A stretch of 64,000 nucleotides of DNA from RDXT01 sp033765305 (lineage in GTDB: Bacteria; Bacteroidota; Bacteroidia; J057), in assembly GCA_033765305.1 (NCBI GenBank), contig JANRID010000065.1, positions 62,001 through 126,000 on the forward strand, written 5' to 3'. Positions within the stretch are counted from its first letter, which is position 1. Each line of letters begins with the position of its first letter. This document shows, one piece after another, positions 51,608-59,844 of the stretch. The notes under the pieces are model-generated. The model saw only the letters and a list, made by a program, of their open reading frames with translations, was not told the DNA's origin and did not search any database. Both the position numbers and the translations under genes were made by a program.

Positions 51608-53515
51608 ATGAAACATCTGATCTCCTGCTGCCTGCTGCTGGCGCTCGCTGCCCAGCCCCTCCGCGCCCAGCTGGGCGCGCCGAAGCCCGCACCGGGCTTT
51701 GCGGTGATGCCGTACATGCAGTATTCCACCCAGACCAGCATGACGATCCTGTGGGAAACCCAGGAAGCGGCCACCTCGCTCGTCGAATACGGCGAAGCGC
51801 TCCCCCAGGCTTCCGCCCCCAACCTGAGCCGCTCGGTGTCGCTGGACGGGCTGCGCCAGATGCACGAAGTGGAGCTGCCCGGCCTGCGCCCGGAGACCAA
51901 CTACTTCTGGCGCGTGGCCAGCCAGACCGCCGCAGGCGTGCGCTATGTAAGCCCGGTGTACACCTTCAAGACGGCGGTCAAGGACAGCACTGCCTTCATG
52001 TTTGCCCTCATCGGCGATACCCAGCGCAATGACGACACCCCCTGGGCCTGGAGCGTGATCTCGAAGCAGATCTGGCGCACCCGCCCCAGTTTTGTGGTGC
52101 TGGCCGGCGATCTCGTGGACTGGGGCCCCCGCAAAGAGGACTGGACCGAGCATTTCTTCCCCGGCGGGCATCCGCTCATGGCCCGCGTGCCGCTGTTTTC
52201 CGTCCTGGGCAATCACGAAGGCGACGCCGATTACTATTACCAGTACATGGCCAACCCCCGGCCGGAATATTATTATGCTTTTACCTACGGCAATGCCGAG
52301 TTTTTCATGATCGACAGCAACCGCGACCTGTCCGAGGGCTCCGAGCAGTACAACTGGCTGGATCAGGCGCTGGCGAAGTCGAAAGCCGTCTGGAAAATCG
52401 TGGTGCACCACCATCCGCCCTATTCCTCCGACTCCGACGACCACGGCAATACGTATACGGGCCTTTCCTCCCTGGGCACGGCGGCGCGGAACCTCGTGCC
52501 GCTCTTCGACAAATACCACGTGGATTTCGACCTGTTCGGCCACACCCACCTCTACGAGCGCTCCTGGCCGCTGACCAACGACCGCATCAACGAGCAGGGC
52601 GGCACGATCTACATCAATTCCGGCGGTGCCGGCGGCTATGTGGAGGCCTTCGCGCCGACGCGGAGCTGGTTTACCCTGGAGCAGCGCGAAGGGCATCACT
52701 TCTGCACCTTTGCCATCTACGATCACTCGCTGGTGTTCAAGGCAATCGACTACGAAGGCCGTGTCTTCGACGCCTTCGAGCTGCGCAAGGAGCCCGGCCA
52801 GGGGCAGGCTTCGGTGGTGACGCCGCCCGGCCCCATCATCCGCAGCCGCCGCACGGTTTTCCATGATACGGTGCAGGTCTCCCTTGCCGCCGGCCTCGAA
52901 GGGCTGGATCTCTATTACACCCTCGACGGGAGCGAACCGACGCGGAACTCCAGCCGCTACACCGGTTCCTTCGTGCTGAACCGCAGCGCAATGGTCAAAG
53001 CCCGCGCCTTCACACCGGCAGGGCTGTCCAGCCGGGTCACGTCCATGCCCTTCACGCAGATGGCGCCGCTCAAAGCCGCCGCCGTGAAGAAAACCCTGCC
53101 CGGCCTGCAGTTTGGCTATTACGAAGGCGACTGGCGGAAGGATAAAGCCGGATTTTTCACGCCGGAGCGGCGGCTGCGCCAAGGCATCGCCAGCACTATC
53201 AGCCTGAGCCATGCCGAACCGGCAGACGCCGAATACTGGGCCCTGACGCTCGACGGCTACTTCCAGGCCCCGGAAACCGGCACCTACACCTTCTACGCAG
53301 TAGATTCGCGCGGCCTGCTGGTGCGCCTGGGCGGCCAGGTGCTCTTCGATTCCGAGCAGGAAGGCGGCAATACCGTGAGTGTCGTGCTGGAAAAAGGCCT
53401 GCATGCGCTGGAGATCCGCTCCTGGCAGCAGCGCAGCCGGAGGTCGCTGGGCTTTGGGCTGTATGACGCGGAAACAGGGCGGAAGCCGGTGGCGCCGTTT
53501 CAGCTTTCGCACTGA
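51608..53515 (+). CDS. Exported purple-acid-phosphatase-like metallophosphoesterase with extra C-terminal domains
   Basis: 635 aa, signal peptide MKHLISCCLLLALAAQPLRA. An N-terminal fibronectin-like domain (TSMTILWETQEAATSLVEYG) precedes the metallophosphoesterase core: ALIGDTQRND, LAGDLVDWG, LGNHEGD, VVHHHPPY and FGHTHLYER carry the metal ligands. After it come a chitobiase-C-like domain (GLDLYYTLDGSEPTRNSSRY) and a PA14-like beta domain (FQAPETGTYTFYAVDSRGLL). It probably releases phosphate from extracellular phosphoesters and the extra domains may bind carbohydrate. The start is set by the signal peptide; an open frame begins at 51515. Confidence 0.9.
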   Translation: MKHLISCCLLLALAAQPLRAQLGAPKPAPGFAVMPYMQYSTQTSMTILWETQEAATSLVEYGEALPQASAPNLSRSVSLDGLRQMHEVELPGLRPETNYFWRVASQTAAGVRYVSPVYTFKTAVKDSTAFMFALIGDTQRNDDTPWAWSVISKQIWRTRPSFVVLAGDLVDWGPRKEDWTEHFFPGGHPLMARVPLFSVLGNHEGDADYYYQYMANPRPEYYYAFTYGNAEFFMIDSNRDLSEGSEQYNWLDQALAKSKAVWKIVVHHHPPYSSDSDDHGNTYTGLSSLGTAARNLVPLFDKYHVDFDLFGHTHLYERSWPLTNDRINEQGGTIYINSGGAGGYVEAFAPTRSWFTLEQREGHHFCTFAIYDHSLVFKAIDYEGRVFDAFELRKEPGQGQASVVTPPGPIIRSRRTVFHDTVQVSLAAGLEGLDLYYTLDGSEPTRNSSRYTGSFVLNRSAMVKARAFTPAGLSSRVTSMPFTQMAPLKAAAVKKTLPGLQFGYYEGDWRKDKAGFFTPERRLRQGIASTISLSHAEPADAEYWALTLDGYFQAPETGTYTFYAVDSRGLLVRLGGQVLFDSEQEGGNTVSVVLEKGLHALEIRSWQQRSRRSLGFGLYDAETGRKPVAPFQLSH

Positions 53516-53586
53516 GCGTGAGTCGTAAGCACTGAGTATCAAGTAGCAAGACTGAATATGGGCGGCGGCGGCGAAGCGCCTGCTGC

Positions 53587-53630
53587 CTGCGGCAAGCGCG
53601 CTGGCCTTTGGGCTGGCGCGTTTTCCGCAG
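53587..53630 (+). terminator. Hairpin after the phosphatase gene
   Basis: CTGCGG...AAGCGCGC pairs with GCGCGTTTTCCGCAG (two imperfect positions) around a 14-nt loop. It lies 71 nt after the stop. No T-run follows, so its role as a terminator is uncertain. Confidence 0.45.
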
Positions 53631-53668
53631 TTGGGGGATAGCAGAACCGGCTAATTAAAATTGTTTAA

Positions 53669-53685
53669 TGCAAATTTTGTTTGCA
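53669..53685. promoter_or_regulatory. Candidate operator TGCAAA-N5-TTTGCA
   Basis: A perfect 6-bp inverted repeat, TGCAAA TTTTG TTTGCA, in an AT-rich patch 58 nt before the VOC gene. A TAATTTG -7-like box follows at 53694-53700, so a bound protein could block transcription. Confidence 0.45.
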
Positions 53686-53743
53686 AATTTAACTAATTTG
53701 ATTACTTTTATCCTGTCCTTCCATTTTCACTCCCAACCCCATC

Positions 53744-54166
53744 ATGCAGTACGGTCCCATTATCCCCATCCTCCGGTACGACGACTCCAAAGCCGCGGTC
53801 GAGTGGCTGTGCCGCGCATTCGGCTTCGAGCGCCACCAGGTCTTTGAAGACGAGGCAGGCCGCGTGATTCATGCGGAACTGCGCTTCGGCAACAGCATGA
53901 TCATGCTCGGCACCACCGCCAACGAAACCGACTTCGGCAAGCACCTCAAGCAGCCCCGCGAAGTGGGCGGCCATCAGACGCAGTGCCCCTTTGTCATGGT
54001 GGCTGATCCGGAGGCGCATTATGCGCGTGCCGCCGCCGAAGGCGCCCGCATCGTCTTCGAGCTGAAGTCGGATGAATCCAGCGGCCGCAGCTACAGCTGC
54101 CACGATCCGGAGGGCTTTTTGTGGAGCTTCGGGGATTACAATCCCTGGACGGCTGCCGCAGGCTGA
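53744..54166 (+). CDS. VOC (glyoxalase/bleomycin-resistance-like) family protein
   Basis: 140 aa. PIIPILRYDDSKAAVEWLCR and FGFERHQVFEDEAGRVIHAE show the first beta-alpha-beta-beta-beta unit; SCHDPEGFLWSFGDYNPW ends the second with the usual metal-binding Glu region. Family members bind metals and small molecules and include enzymes and resistance proteins; no specific role is visible. An inverted repeat and an AT-rich promoter region precede it. Confidence 0.9.
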   Translation: MQYGPIIPILRYDDSKAAVEWLCRAFGFERHQVFEDEAGRVIHAELRFGNSMIMLGTTANETDFGKHLKQPREVGGHQTQCPFVMVADPEAHYARAAAEGARIVFELKSDESSGRSYSCHDPEGFLWSFGDYNPWTAAAG

Positions 54167-54197
54167 GCGCTGCGGCTCCGGGCAGCGGAACATTCCG

Positions 54198-54205
54198 TAC
54201 CTTCG
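54198..54205 (+). promoter_or_regulatory. Candidate -7 promoter box (TACCTTCG)
   Basis: TACCTTCG, 37 nt upstream of the DinB-like start, suggesting transcription separate from the VOC gene. Confidence 0.4.
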
Positions 54206-54242
54206 GGCACCATGTTCCGCTGCTTCAGGTAATTTCGCCCTC

Positions 54243-55079
54243 ATGCCCATCCCGCCTCCTATCGATGCCGTCCCGCAGCTCTACGAGCTGGACCGCCGCC
54301 TGCTGGACCTGCTCCGCGCCCTCACGCCTGAAGACTGGAATGCGCAGACCGTTGCCCGGCTGTGGAAAGTCCGGGACGCGGCGGCACATCTGCTCGACGG
54401 CAACATCCGCATTCTCTCGCTGCTGCGCGACCAGCACCATCTGGAAGCGCCGGAGATCCGCTCCTACGAGGATCTGGTCGCCTATCTCAACGGCCTCAAC
54501 GCCAGCTGGGTACAGGCCATGCGGCGCGTCAGCCCGCAGATGCTGATCCAGCTGCACGAGCTGACCGGGCCGCAGTTCTGCGATTATTATGCCAGCCTCG
54601 ACCCCTGGGTTGATGCGGCGTTTTCCGTCGCCTGGGCCGGAGAACAGGTGAGCCAGAACTGGTTTCACATCGCGCGGGAATACACCGAGAAGTTCCTCCA
54701 CCAGCAGCAGATCCGCGACGCCACAGGCCGGCCGGGCATCCTGACGCAGGAGCTCTTCGGCCTGTATCTGGACATCCAGATGCGGGGCCTGCCGCATACC
54801 TTCCGGGCCACGGAGGCGCCTGCAGGCACGCGCGTGCGCGTGCGGATCACCGGCGGCGGCATCCGCCTGGCCTGGGACCTGCTGCGGCAGGAGGCGCACT
54901 GGGCGCTGGTGCCGGTGCAGGACCATGCGCCGGACGCGGAGCTGCAGCTGCCTCCGGACCCCGCCTGGAAGCTCTTTTCCAAAAGCCTGCGCCCGGCGGA
55001 CGTGATGGATCAGGCCGTGCTGCTGGGCGAGGAGCGCCTGGCCCGGCAGGCGATGGAGCTGGTAGCGGTGATGGCTTGA
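54243..55079 (+). CDS. DinB/maleylpyruvate-isomerase-N-like protein
   Basis: 278 aa. The four-helix DinB fold is suggested by LYELDRRLLDLLRALTPEDW, KVRDAAAHLLDGNIRILSLL and NWFHIAREYTEKFLHQQQIR, with His residues at the metal-site positions. The C-terminal part is a small beta domain with RVRVRITGGGIRLAWDLL. Some relatives are thiol-dependent isomerases or transferases; the substrate is unknown. Open frame from 54072 is shadow; ATG 54243 follows a promoter box. Confidence 0.8.
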   Translation: MPIPPPIDAVPQLYELDRRLLDLLRALTPEDWNAQTVARLWKVRDAAAHLLDGNIRILSLLRDQHHLEAPEIRSYEDLVAYLNGLNASWVQAMRRVSPQMLIQLHELTGPQFCDYYASLDPWVDAAFSVAWAGEQVSQNWFHIAREYTEKFLHQQQIRDATGRPGILTQELFGLYLDIQMRGLPHTFRATEAPAGTRVRVRITGGGIRLAWDLLRQEAHWALVPVQDHAPDAELQLPPDPAWKLFSKSLRPADVMDQAVLLGEERLARQAMELVAVMA

Positions 55080-55095
55080 TGGCGAGGCGGTTGTA

Positions 55096-56274
55096 TCATT
55101 TCAGCAGGCCCGGCAGCTCGTGCAGCAGAAAGGCTTCCAGGCCGGTTACGGTAATTCCCGGCCCGTAACTCCAGCTTTCGCCGTAGGGGACCAGCAGATA
55201 CGAACCTGCCGGCTTCAGGTCGGCGATGCTGTGGTAGAAACCCTTGGAGGGCGCAGGCCTCACGTCGTATTTGATCTCGAAGCAGTAAAGGCTGCCCGCA
55301 GCATTCTCCAGCACCAGATCCATCTCCGCGCCGCTTTGGGTGCGGTAGTAGTACAGGCGCGCTTTGCCCGCCATCGTCCGGCGGATCTGCTCGATCGCGT
55401 ACCCTTCCCAGGAAGCGCCAATTCTCGGATTGCCTTGCAACTGGTCCAGGTCCCGGATGTGCAGCAGGTAATGCAGCAATCCGGAGTCCCGGATATACAG
55501 CTTAGGAGATTTGACGAGCCGTTTTCCCAGATTGACAAACCAGGGCTGGAGCCGTGCAATCAAAAAACTGTTTTCCAGCACATCCAGGTAGCGGCTGACA
55601 GTGCTCGCTGCGATGCCCAGCGAACTGACGAGTTCGCTGATGCGCTGCTGCCCGCCATGCACATGGCCGAGCATCCGCAGCAGACGCTCGAACAGCACCG
55701 GATTGACTTCTATCCCGCTGATCCCCAGATCGCGCTCGATAAAAGACTGCACGAAGGCACGGTACCAATCCCAGGTCCGGTCCAGATCTGGAGCGAGTAC
55801 AGCATCCGGAAATCCCCCTCGGATCCAGTGCTGGATCATGCCAGGCGCGGCGTGAAGCTCGGCAAGTGAAAATGGGGCAAGTTCCTGATAGGCAATGCGC
55901 CCCGCCAGTGATTCCGAGGCGTTCCGGAGCATGGCAGGCGCGGCGGACCCCAGCAAAAGAAACCGTCCGGGCTCGCGCTGCCGATCGATCAGGGCCCGCA
56001 GCAGCGGGAACAGTTCCGGCATGCGCTGCACTTCGTCAATGATCACACAGACGTCCGCATGCTGGCTCAGATACCACTCGGCCCGGGACAGCTTGAAACG
56101 GTCGCTGTCCAGCTCCAGATCGAGGTACAGGCTCTTTTTAGGCAGCTGGGGCCGGAGCTGATGAGCCAGCGTAGTTTTGCCCACTTGCCGGGGGCCGATG
56201 ATTCCAAGCGCTGGGAAGAATTGCAAATCCTTCAGAATCTGATCCGTAAGCAGTCTCAATATCATAGCTGACAT
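55096..56274 (-). CDS. AAA_14/DUF4143 ATPase
   Basis: 392 aa. Walker A is GPRQVGKTT (27-35), Walker B is CVIIDEVQRM (D80, E81), and LLLGSAAPAML is the sensor region. The middle has a winged-helix (AASTVSRYLDVLENSFLIAR), and the end resembles a nuclease-like fold with CFEIKYD. These ATPases occur in many genomes with poorly known roles. The start codon is flanked by an 11-bp inverted repeat whose inner arm ends next to the ATG. An alternative ATG lies three codons downstream at 56265. Confidence 0.88.
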   Translation of the reverse strand: MSAMILRLLTDQILKDLQFFPALGIIGPRQVGKTTLAHQLRPQLPKKSLYLDLELDSDRFKLSRAEWYLSQHADVCVIIDEVQRMPELFPLLRALIDRQREPGRFLLLGSAAPAMLRNASESLAGRIAYQELAPFSLAELHAAPGMIQHWIRGGFPDAVLAPDLDRTWDWYRAFVQSFIERDLGISGIEVNPVLFERLLRMLGHVHGGQQRISELVSSLGIAASTVSRYLDVLENSFLIARLQPWFVNLGKRLVKSPKLYIRDSGLLHYLLHIRDLDQLQGNPRIGASWEGYAIEQIRRTMAGKARLYYYRTQSGAEMDLVLENAAGSLYCFEIKYDVRPAPSKGFYHSIADLKPAGSYLLVPYGESWSYGPGITVTGLEAFLLHELPGLLK

Positions 56275-56324
56275 ATTGATCCTTGAAAATTGATAGGCGG
56301 GCCTTGTAATTTACAAGGATCAAT
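56275..56324. promoter_or_regulatory. Nested inverted repeats before the AAA_14 ATPase
   Basis: ATTGATCCTTG (56275-56285) pairs with CAAGGATCAAT (56314-56324), 11 bp without mismatch. Nested at the right, CCTTGTAA-T-TTACAAGG (56302-56318) is an 8-bp palindrome. Both use the CAAGG copy at 56314-56318, so the two pairings exclude each other. The left arm abuts the ATG of the ATPase at 56274. Confidence 0.65.
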
Positions 56325-56408
56325 CCGCTTTTCCATGCTTCCTTCCGACGTGCTGCGCCAAACTTTCCGCCCCTGCCGGCGGTTGGACAGCTGATTCGGT
56401 TTGTGCAT

Positions 56409-57014
56409 ATGGACACGTTGTTTCCCGAAGGCCGGCAGGCCATCGAGCTGCTTCCCGGCGATGGCGAAGCCCGCTACTTCGGCCCGCTGCTCGGCGAGGC
56501 GGAAGCCCGCCGCTATTTCACGGCCCTGATGGAGGAGATCGAATGGCGGCACGACGAGGTCGTGCTGTTCGGCAGGCGCATCGTGACCCGGCGCAAAGTG
56601 GCCTGGCACGGCGACCGCCCCTTTGCCTACACCTATTCCCGCACGACCAAAGCTGCCCTGCCGTGGACGCCCTCGCTGCATGAGCTGAAGACGCTCGCGG
56701 AGCGCGCCACCGGCGCTGCCTACAATTCCTGCCTGCTCAACCTCTACCACGACGGCAGCGAAGGCATGGCCTGGCACAGCGACGGCGAAAAGACCCTCGT
56801 GCCGGGCGGCTCCATCGCTTCGTTCAGCCTGGGCGCTGCGCGCCGGTTTTCCTTCCGCCACCGCAGCACGAAAGAAACCCGCTCCGTCCTGCTCGAACCC
56901 GGCAGCCTGCTGGAGATGCGGGGTGCCACCCAGACCCACTGGGTACACAGCCTGCCCCCTTCCGCCAAGGTCCGCGACGCGCGGATCAACCTGACATTCA
57001 GGCAGATGCTATAA
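56409..57014 (+). CDS. alkB: Alpha-ketoglutarate-dependent dioxygenase AlkB
   Basis: 201 aa. Iron ligands His123 and Asp125 (AWHSDGE) and His180 (THWVHSLP), and 2-oxoglutarate-binding Arg192 and Arg198 (ARINLTFR), are all present; the substrate loop YSRTTKAALPW is also seen. It repairs alkylated bases by oxidative demethylation. The gene is divergent from the AAA_14 ATPase; an ATG two codons upstream is possible. It converges with the T9SS gene downstream, stops 1 nt apart. Confidence 0.94.
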   Translation: MDTLFPEGRQAIELLPGDGEARYFGPLLGEAEARRYFTALMEEIEWRHDEVVLFGRRIVTRRKVAWHGDRPFAYTYSRTTKAALPWTPSLHELKTLAERATGAAYNSCLLNLYHDGSEGMAWHSDGEKTLVPGGSIASFSLGAARRFSFRHRSTKETRSVLLEPGSLLEMRGATQTHWVHSLPPSAKVRDARINLTFRQML

Positions 57015-57015
57015 G

Positions 57016-58347
57016 TTAGCGGATCAGGATGCGCTGCACCCCGCCGGGATGGTGCAGCAGGCACATGCCTGGCGTGCCCGGCATCCGGATCGCCAGCGGC
57101 ATTCCGGGCTGAACCTCCGCAGGCAGGCGGCGCCCCTGAAGATCGGTCAGAAATACCGCATCCGGAGCCAGGCGGCCTGCTGCCGGCAGATAGATCCACT
57201 CCCCCGCACGGGCCGGATTGGGGTATGCAAGGCGCGGCATCTCGTCCGGCGGGCCGCCGCCGGTCAGCAGGCGGCTTTTATCCGTTTTGTAAATCCGCTC
57301 ATCCAGGTACTGGATCATGAAAATCCGGCCATTGGACAGCTCGTAATGCTGCTGCGGGCTGTAGAGGCCCGCAGCATCCAGGCCCAGCCCGGCGGTATAG
57401 CGGTCCCAGGCGCCGCCTGCGGGCCGGTACCAGGTGCCGCCCATCGCCAGCGAACCGGGCAGCGAGCTGTACAGATCCCCGTTGCGGGCCTGGTGCATAT
57501 CCTGCAGCAGCCAGTCCATCCACCAGGCCGGGCTGCTGAGGACCTGGATGCGGCGCCAGAAGCCTGGCCGGTGCAGATCGCCGAGGGCCTTGCACAGATT
57601 GAGCTGCACGGCCACATTGTCCGCCACTCCTTCGAGGCTGATATACAGGCTGTCCTGCGGAGAAATGTACAAGCCGGCGGCCCGGATGGCTTGTATTTCA
57701 TTGACAATGACTCCCTGGCCGTCGATGCGGATGGGGATCTGGGTCCAGTTCAGCCCCTGGCTGCTGCTGACGTAGAGGCCGCCGGCGCCGGATGCGAGCT
57801 CGTCGCGCACGGTGGTGTAGATACGGCCTTCCGCATCTGCCGCAAGCTGATCGCAGCTCAGGCCGCCGAGGCCGGTGTTGCGGCGGCTCCAGCTCAGGCC
57901 GCCGTCTGCCGAGCGGTACACCCCGGCGCCTACGTAGCCGAGCAGGGGGTCCAGCCCGGAGGTGCAGGCGAACAGGGCGCCATCAGGGGTATGGGCAAAT
58001 TCGGCCACCGGATAGGGCGCATCCAGCAGCACGGAATCCCAATGCTGCCCGGCATCGGGCGAGACGAAGATGCGGCCTGCGCCGCCCGCCAGCACCAGCC
58101 CGCCGGGGCGGGCATGCAGGCTGAAAATGAAGGAGCTCTGCAGGACGGGGCTCCAGTGCTCGCCGCCGTCGGTGCTGCGCAGGATGCCGTTGGCGAGGCC
58201 GGCCAGCAGGCAGCTGTCGCCCAGGCCGGCCAGCGCAGTTTTGGGTCCGCCGGGGAACTCGTAGGCGGTAAGCCAGAACGGCTGTGCGTGCAGCAGTCTG
58301 CAGGCGGACAGCAGGAACAGGAGGGCGATAGCGGCGAGGCGGCGCAT
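57016..58347 (-). CDS. BNR-like propeller protein with T9SS sorting domain
   Basis: 443 aa from MRRLAAIALLFLLSACRLLHAQ, a signal peptide; the frame also opens at 58377. Repeats such as LRSTDGGEHWSPVLQ, VSPDAGQHWDSVLLD and YRSADGGLSWSRRNTG are BNR/sialidase-type Asp-box loops. No sialidase catalytic set is visible. The end, YPNPARAGEWIYLPAAGRLA, then LTDLQGRRL and MCLLHHPGG, is a diverged T9SS sorting domain. It is presumably secreted; function unknown. Confidence 0.82.
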   Translation of the reverse strand: MRRLAAIALLFLLSACRLLHAQPFWLTAYEFPGGPKTALAGLGDSCLLAGLANGILRSTDGGEHWSPVLQSSFIFSLHARPGGLVLAGGAGRIFVSPDAGQHWDSVLLDAPYPVAEFAHTPDGALFACTSGLDPLLGYVGAGVYRSADGGLSWSRRNTGLGGLSCDQLAADAEGRIYTTVRDELASGAGGLYVSSSQGLNWTQIPIRIDGQGVIVNEIQAIRAAGLYISPQDSLYISLEGVADNVAVQLNLCKALGDLHRPGFWRRIQVLSSPAWWMDWLLQDMHQARNGDLYSSLPGSLAMGGTWYRPAGGAWDRYTAGLGLDAAGLYSPQQHYELSNGRIFMIQYLDERIYKTDKSRLLTGGGPPDEMPRLAYPNPARAGEWIYLPAAGRLAPDAVFLTDLQGRRLPAEVQPGMPLAIRMPGTPGMCLLHHPGGVQRILIR

Positions 58348-58490
58348 AGGCAGGGCGTGGAGGATGATGCCCTGCATACGGCACGGGCCCGGCGCAGGCG
58401 GCTGCCATCCGGATGAATGCCGGATTCGGAGGGATGAGTGGCGGGAAATGCGCAGATGTATCCCTCGTGCATCTGGCCTCGGCAGGCTCC

Positions 58491-58865
58491 TTATTCGTGG
58501 CTGTGGACGGGATTCCGGACCGTTAATCCAGGAATTGACACGAAATCAGCCTCATTGCGGGTGTATAGTGGCAGCTGATAGGCCAAGGCGGTAGCTGCGA
58601 TGAGCGAATCTCCCAGTTTGATCCGTTGCTGTTGCCGCAGCATGACAGCATGGTCATAGATTCGCTGATCTGGCAGAATGACTGTCAGGATCTCGAAAAT
58701 ACTGCTGAAAAAACGGAGTTCCTCTTCGCTCAGCTTATGGTATCCCAGGACCTCGACTTTGCTGATGGCCGATACACAATGTGCGGTATCCATCACGAGC
58801 GGGCGCAGGTACGCGTACTCCGGATAGGATGCGTAGATGAGGATATTGCTGTCTATCAGCTTCAT
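58491..58865 (-). CDS. PIN-domain toxin, VapC-like
   Basis: 124 aa. The PIN metal-binding acids are present: Asp5 (LIDSN), Glu38 (ISKVEVLGY), Asp86 (KLGDSLIAA) and Asp107 (NEADF). PIN toxins cleave specific RNAs and are neutralised by a paired antitoxin. The upstream gene overlaps by 4 nt (ATGA), the usual arrangement of a toxin-antitoxin pair. Confidence 0.87.
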   Translation of the reverse strand: MKLIDSNILIYASYPEYAYLRPLVMDTAHCVSAISKVEVLGYHKLSEEELRFFSSIFEILTVILPDQRIYDHAVMLRQQQRIKLGDSLIAATALAYQLPLYTRNEADFVSIPGLTVRNPVHSHE

Positions 58866-59101
58866 GAGCGGAAGAACGGCAGGTCCCGATCGGCACGTTC
58901 GGCATCCAGGGCTTCGATGCGCTCCTGCAGGGTACTGGCATGCGCAGATACCCCACGGGCAACGATTTCAAGATGTGATGCCAGATCCTGAACGCGCTCC
59001 GGCGTTACAGCGCTGCGCCATTTCAGCCCCAGGCGCTCCAATAGCGACCCCAGCAGAACGAAGTCCTGATCCTGATCGATTTCAACCGTCACGATACGCA
59101 T
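58862..59101 (-). CDS. Probable antitoxin of the PIN pair
   Basis: 79 aa. Sequence opens with an extended strand (MRIVTVEIDQDQDFVLLGSL) and continues with helices; the C-terminus (ERADRDLPFFRS) probably contacts the toxin. No DNA-binding HTH or ribbon is evident from sequence, so the antitoxin family is not assigned. It is called an antitoxin because of its size and the 4-nt overlap with the toxin. Confidence 0.65.
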   Translation of the reverse strand: MRIVTVEIDQDQDFVLLGSLLERLGLKWRSAVTPERVQDLASHLEIVARGVSAHASTLQERIEALDAERADRDLPFFRS

Positions 59102-59156
59102 ACCCTAATGTACAAACCTCTTGGCACAAAATCCAGCTTGCTGCGTATTTTCCGGG

Positions 59157-59741
59157 TTATCCAGCCCAAACGGTATTCTGGTGCTGCAGCAGCTTCAGGA
59201 TTTGGGATTCCTGATACCGGTACGCATAGAGATAGCCTGCATGCCGAATCACAAACTGTTGCAGCGCTTGCGCACGGCCTGCACGCCGAAAACGAGGCGG
59301 AAGCAGATAGCGCCTGAGCGTTTGGGCTGTCTGGATGATCCCGTCCGGAAGGCTCCACCAGCCCAGCAGCAGCGTTTTCCGCAGCGCGTGGCGCATCATC
59401 CGGTTAAGGCAGCTGGAACATCCGATTTTCAGCCAGATCCGCGTATGAGTCAGCAGCCAGATGCTGGCAGTTTCCCGTATTTCCGCTGCTTCCAGCGGCA
59501 TGTCTGTACTTCCGCAAACTGGGCAAGGCTGGCTTATGACCACATGTTTCAGTAATTCCAGCGATTCCTGGGTAATGCCCTGCCGCAGCCACTCGAAACT
59601 CAATTCGATCTCGCTGCCCAGCGACCTGCGCTGGATTTCCGTTCGTAATGCTGCCTGCCCGGACGCGGTCAGGTCTGCAGCTTCATACAGTGCGAGCCGG
59701 ATAAGCTTTTCGTCATGCAGGCTGCTGTAGGGGTGTGCCAT
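59157..59741 (-). CDS. Orphan protein with zinc-ribbon-like cysteines
   Basis: 194 aa, no family recognised. An N-terminal helical part (MAHPYSSLHDEKLIRLALYE) is followed by two CxxC pairs, PCPVCGS and GCSSCLN, which could bind zinc; the C-terminal half (MMRHALRKTLLLGWW onward) is basic and mildly hydrophobic. It lies upstream of the PIN pair on the same strand (55 nt gap). The region before its start contains an unusual double-dyad element (59787-59839), suggesting it is regulated. Confidence 0.6.
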   Translation of the reverse strand: MAHPYSSLHDEKLIRLALYEAADLTASGQAALRTEIQRRSLGSEIELSFEWLRQGITQESLELLKHVVISQPCPVCGSTDMPLEAAEIRETASIWLLTHTRIWLKIGCSSCLNRMMRHALRKTLLLGWWSLPDGIIQTAQTLRRYLLPPRFRRAGRAQALQQFVIRHAGYLYAYRYQESQILKLLQHQNTVWAG

Positions 59742-59786
59742 ACGTGTTCAGACAAATTAGGTGCGCAGGGATTCGCAGGAAGCGCT

Positions 59787-59839
59787 TGTTCACATGTGTC
59801 GGCTGTTCACGCCACGTGAACAAGCAAAAAATGTGAACA
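59787..59839. promoter_or_regulatory. Concentric double dyad built from GTTCAC/GTGAAC half-sites
   Basis: Outer arms TGTTCACAT (59787-59795) and ATGTGAACA (59831-59839) and inner arms TGTTCACG (59804-59811) and CGTGAACA (59815-59822) are all perfect and share the same centre (59813). The half-sites repeat every 17 nt on each side. GCTTGTTCAC (59784-59793) can also pair with GTGAACAAGC (59816-59825). The element lies between the NIPSNAP stop (59845) and the zinc-ribbon gene start (59741). Confidence 0.75.
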
Positions 59840-59844
59840 CCGGC

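Noticed and set aside
57016..58347. Sialidase
   Set aside because: Asp-box-like repeats are present but the catalytic Arg triad, Tyr and Glu cannot be identified.
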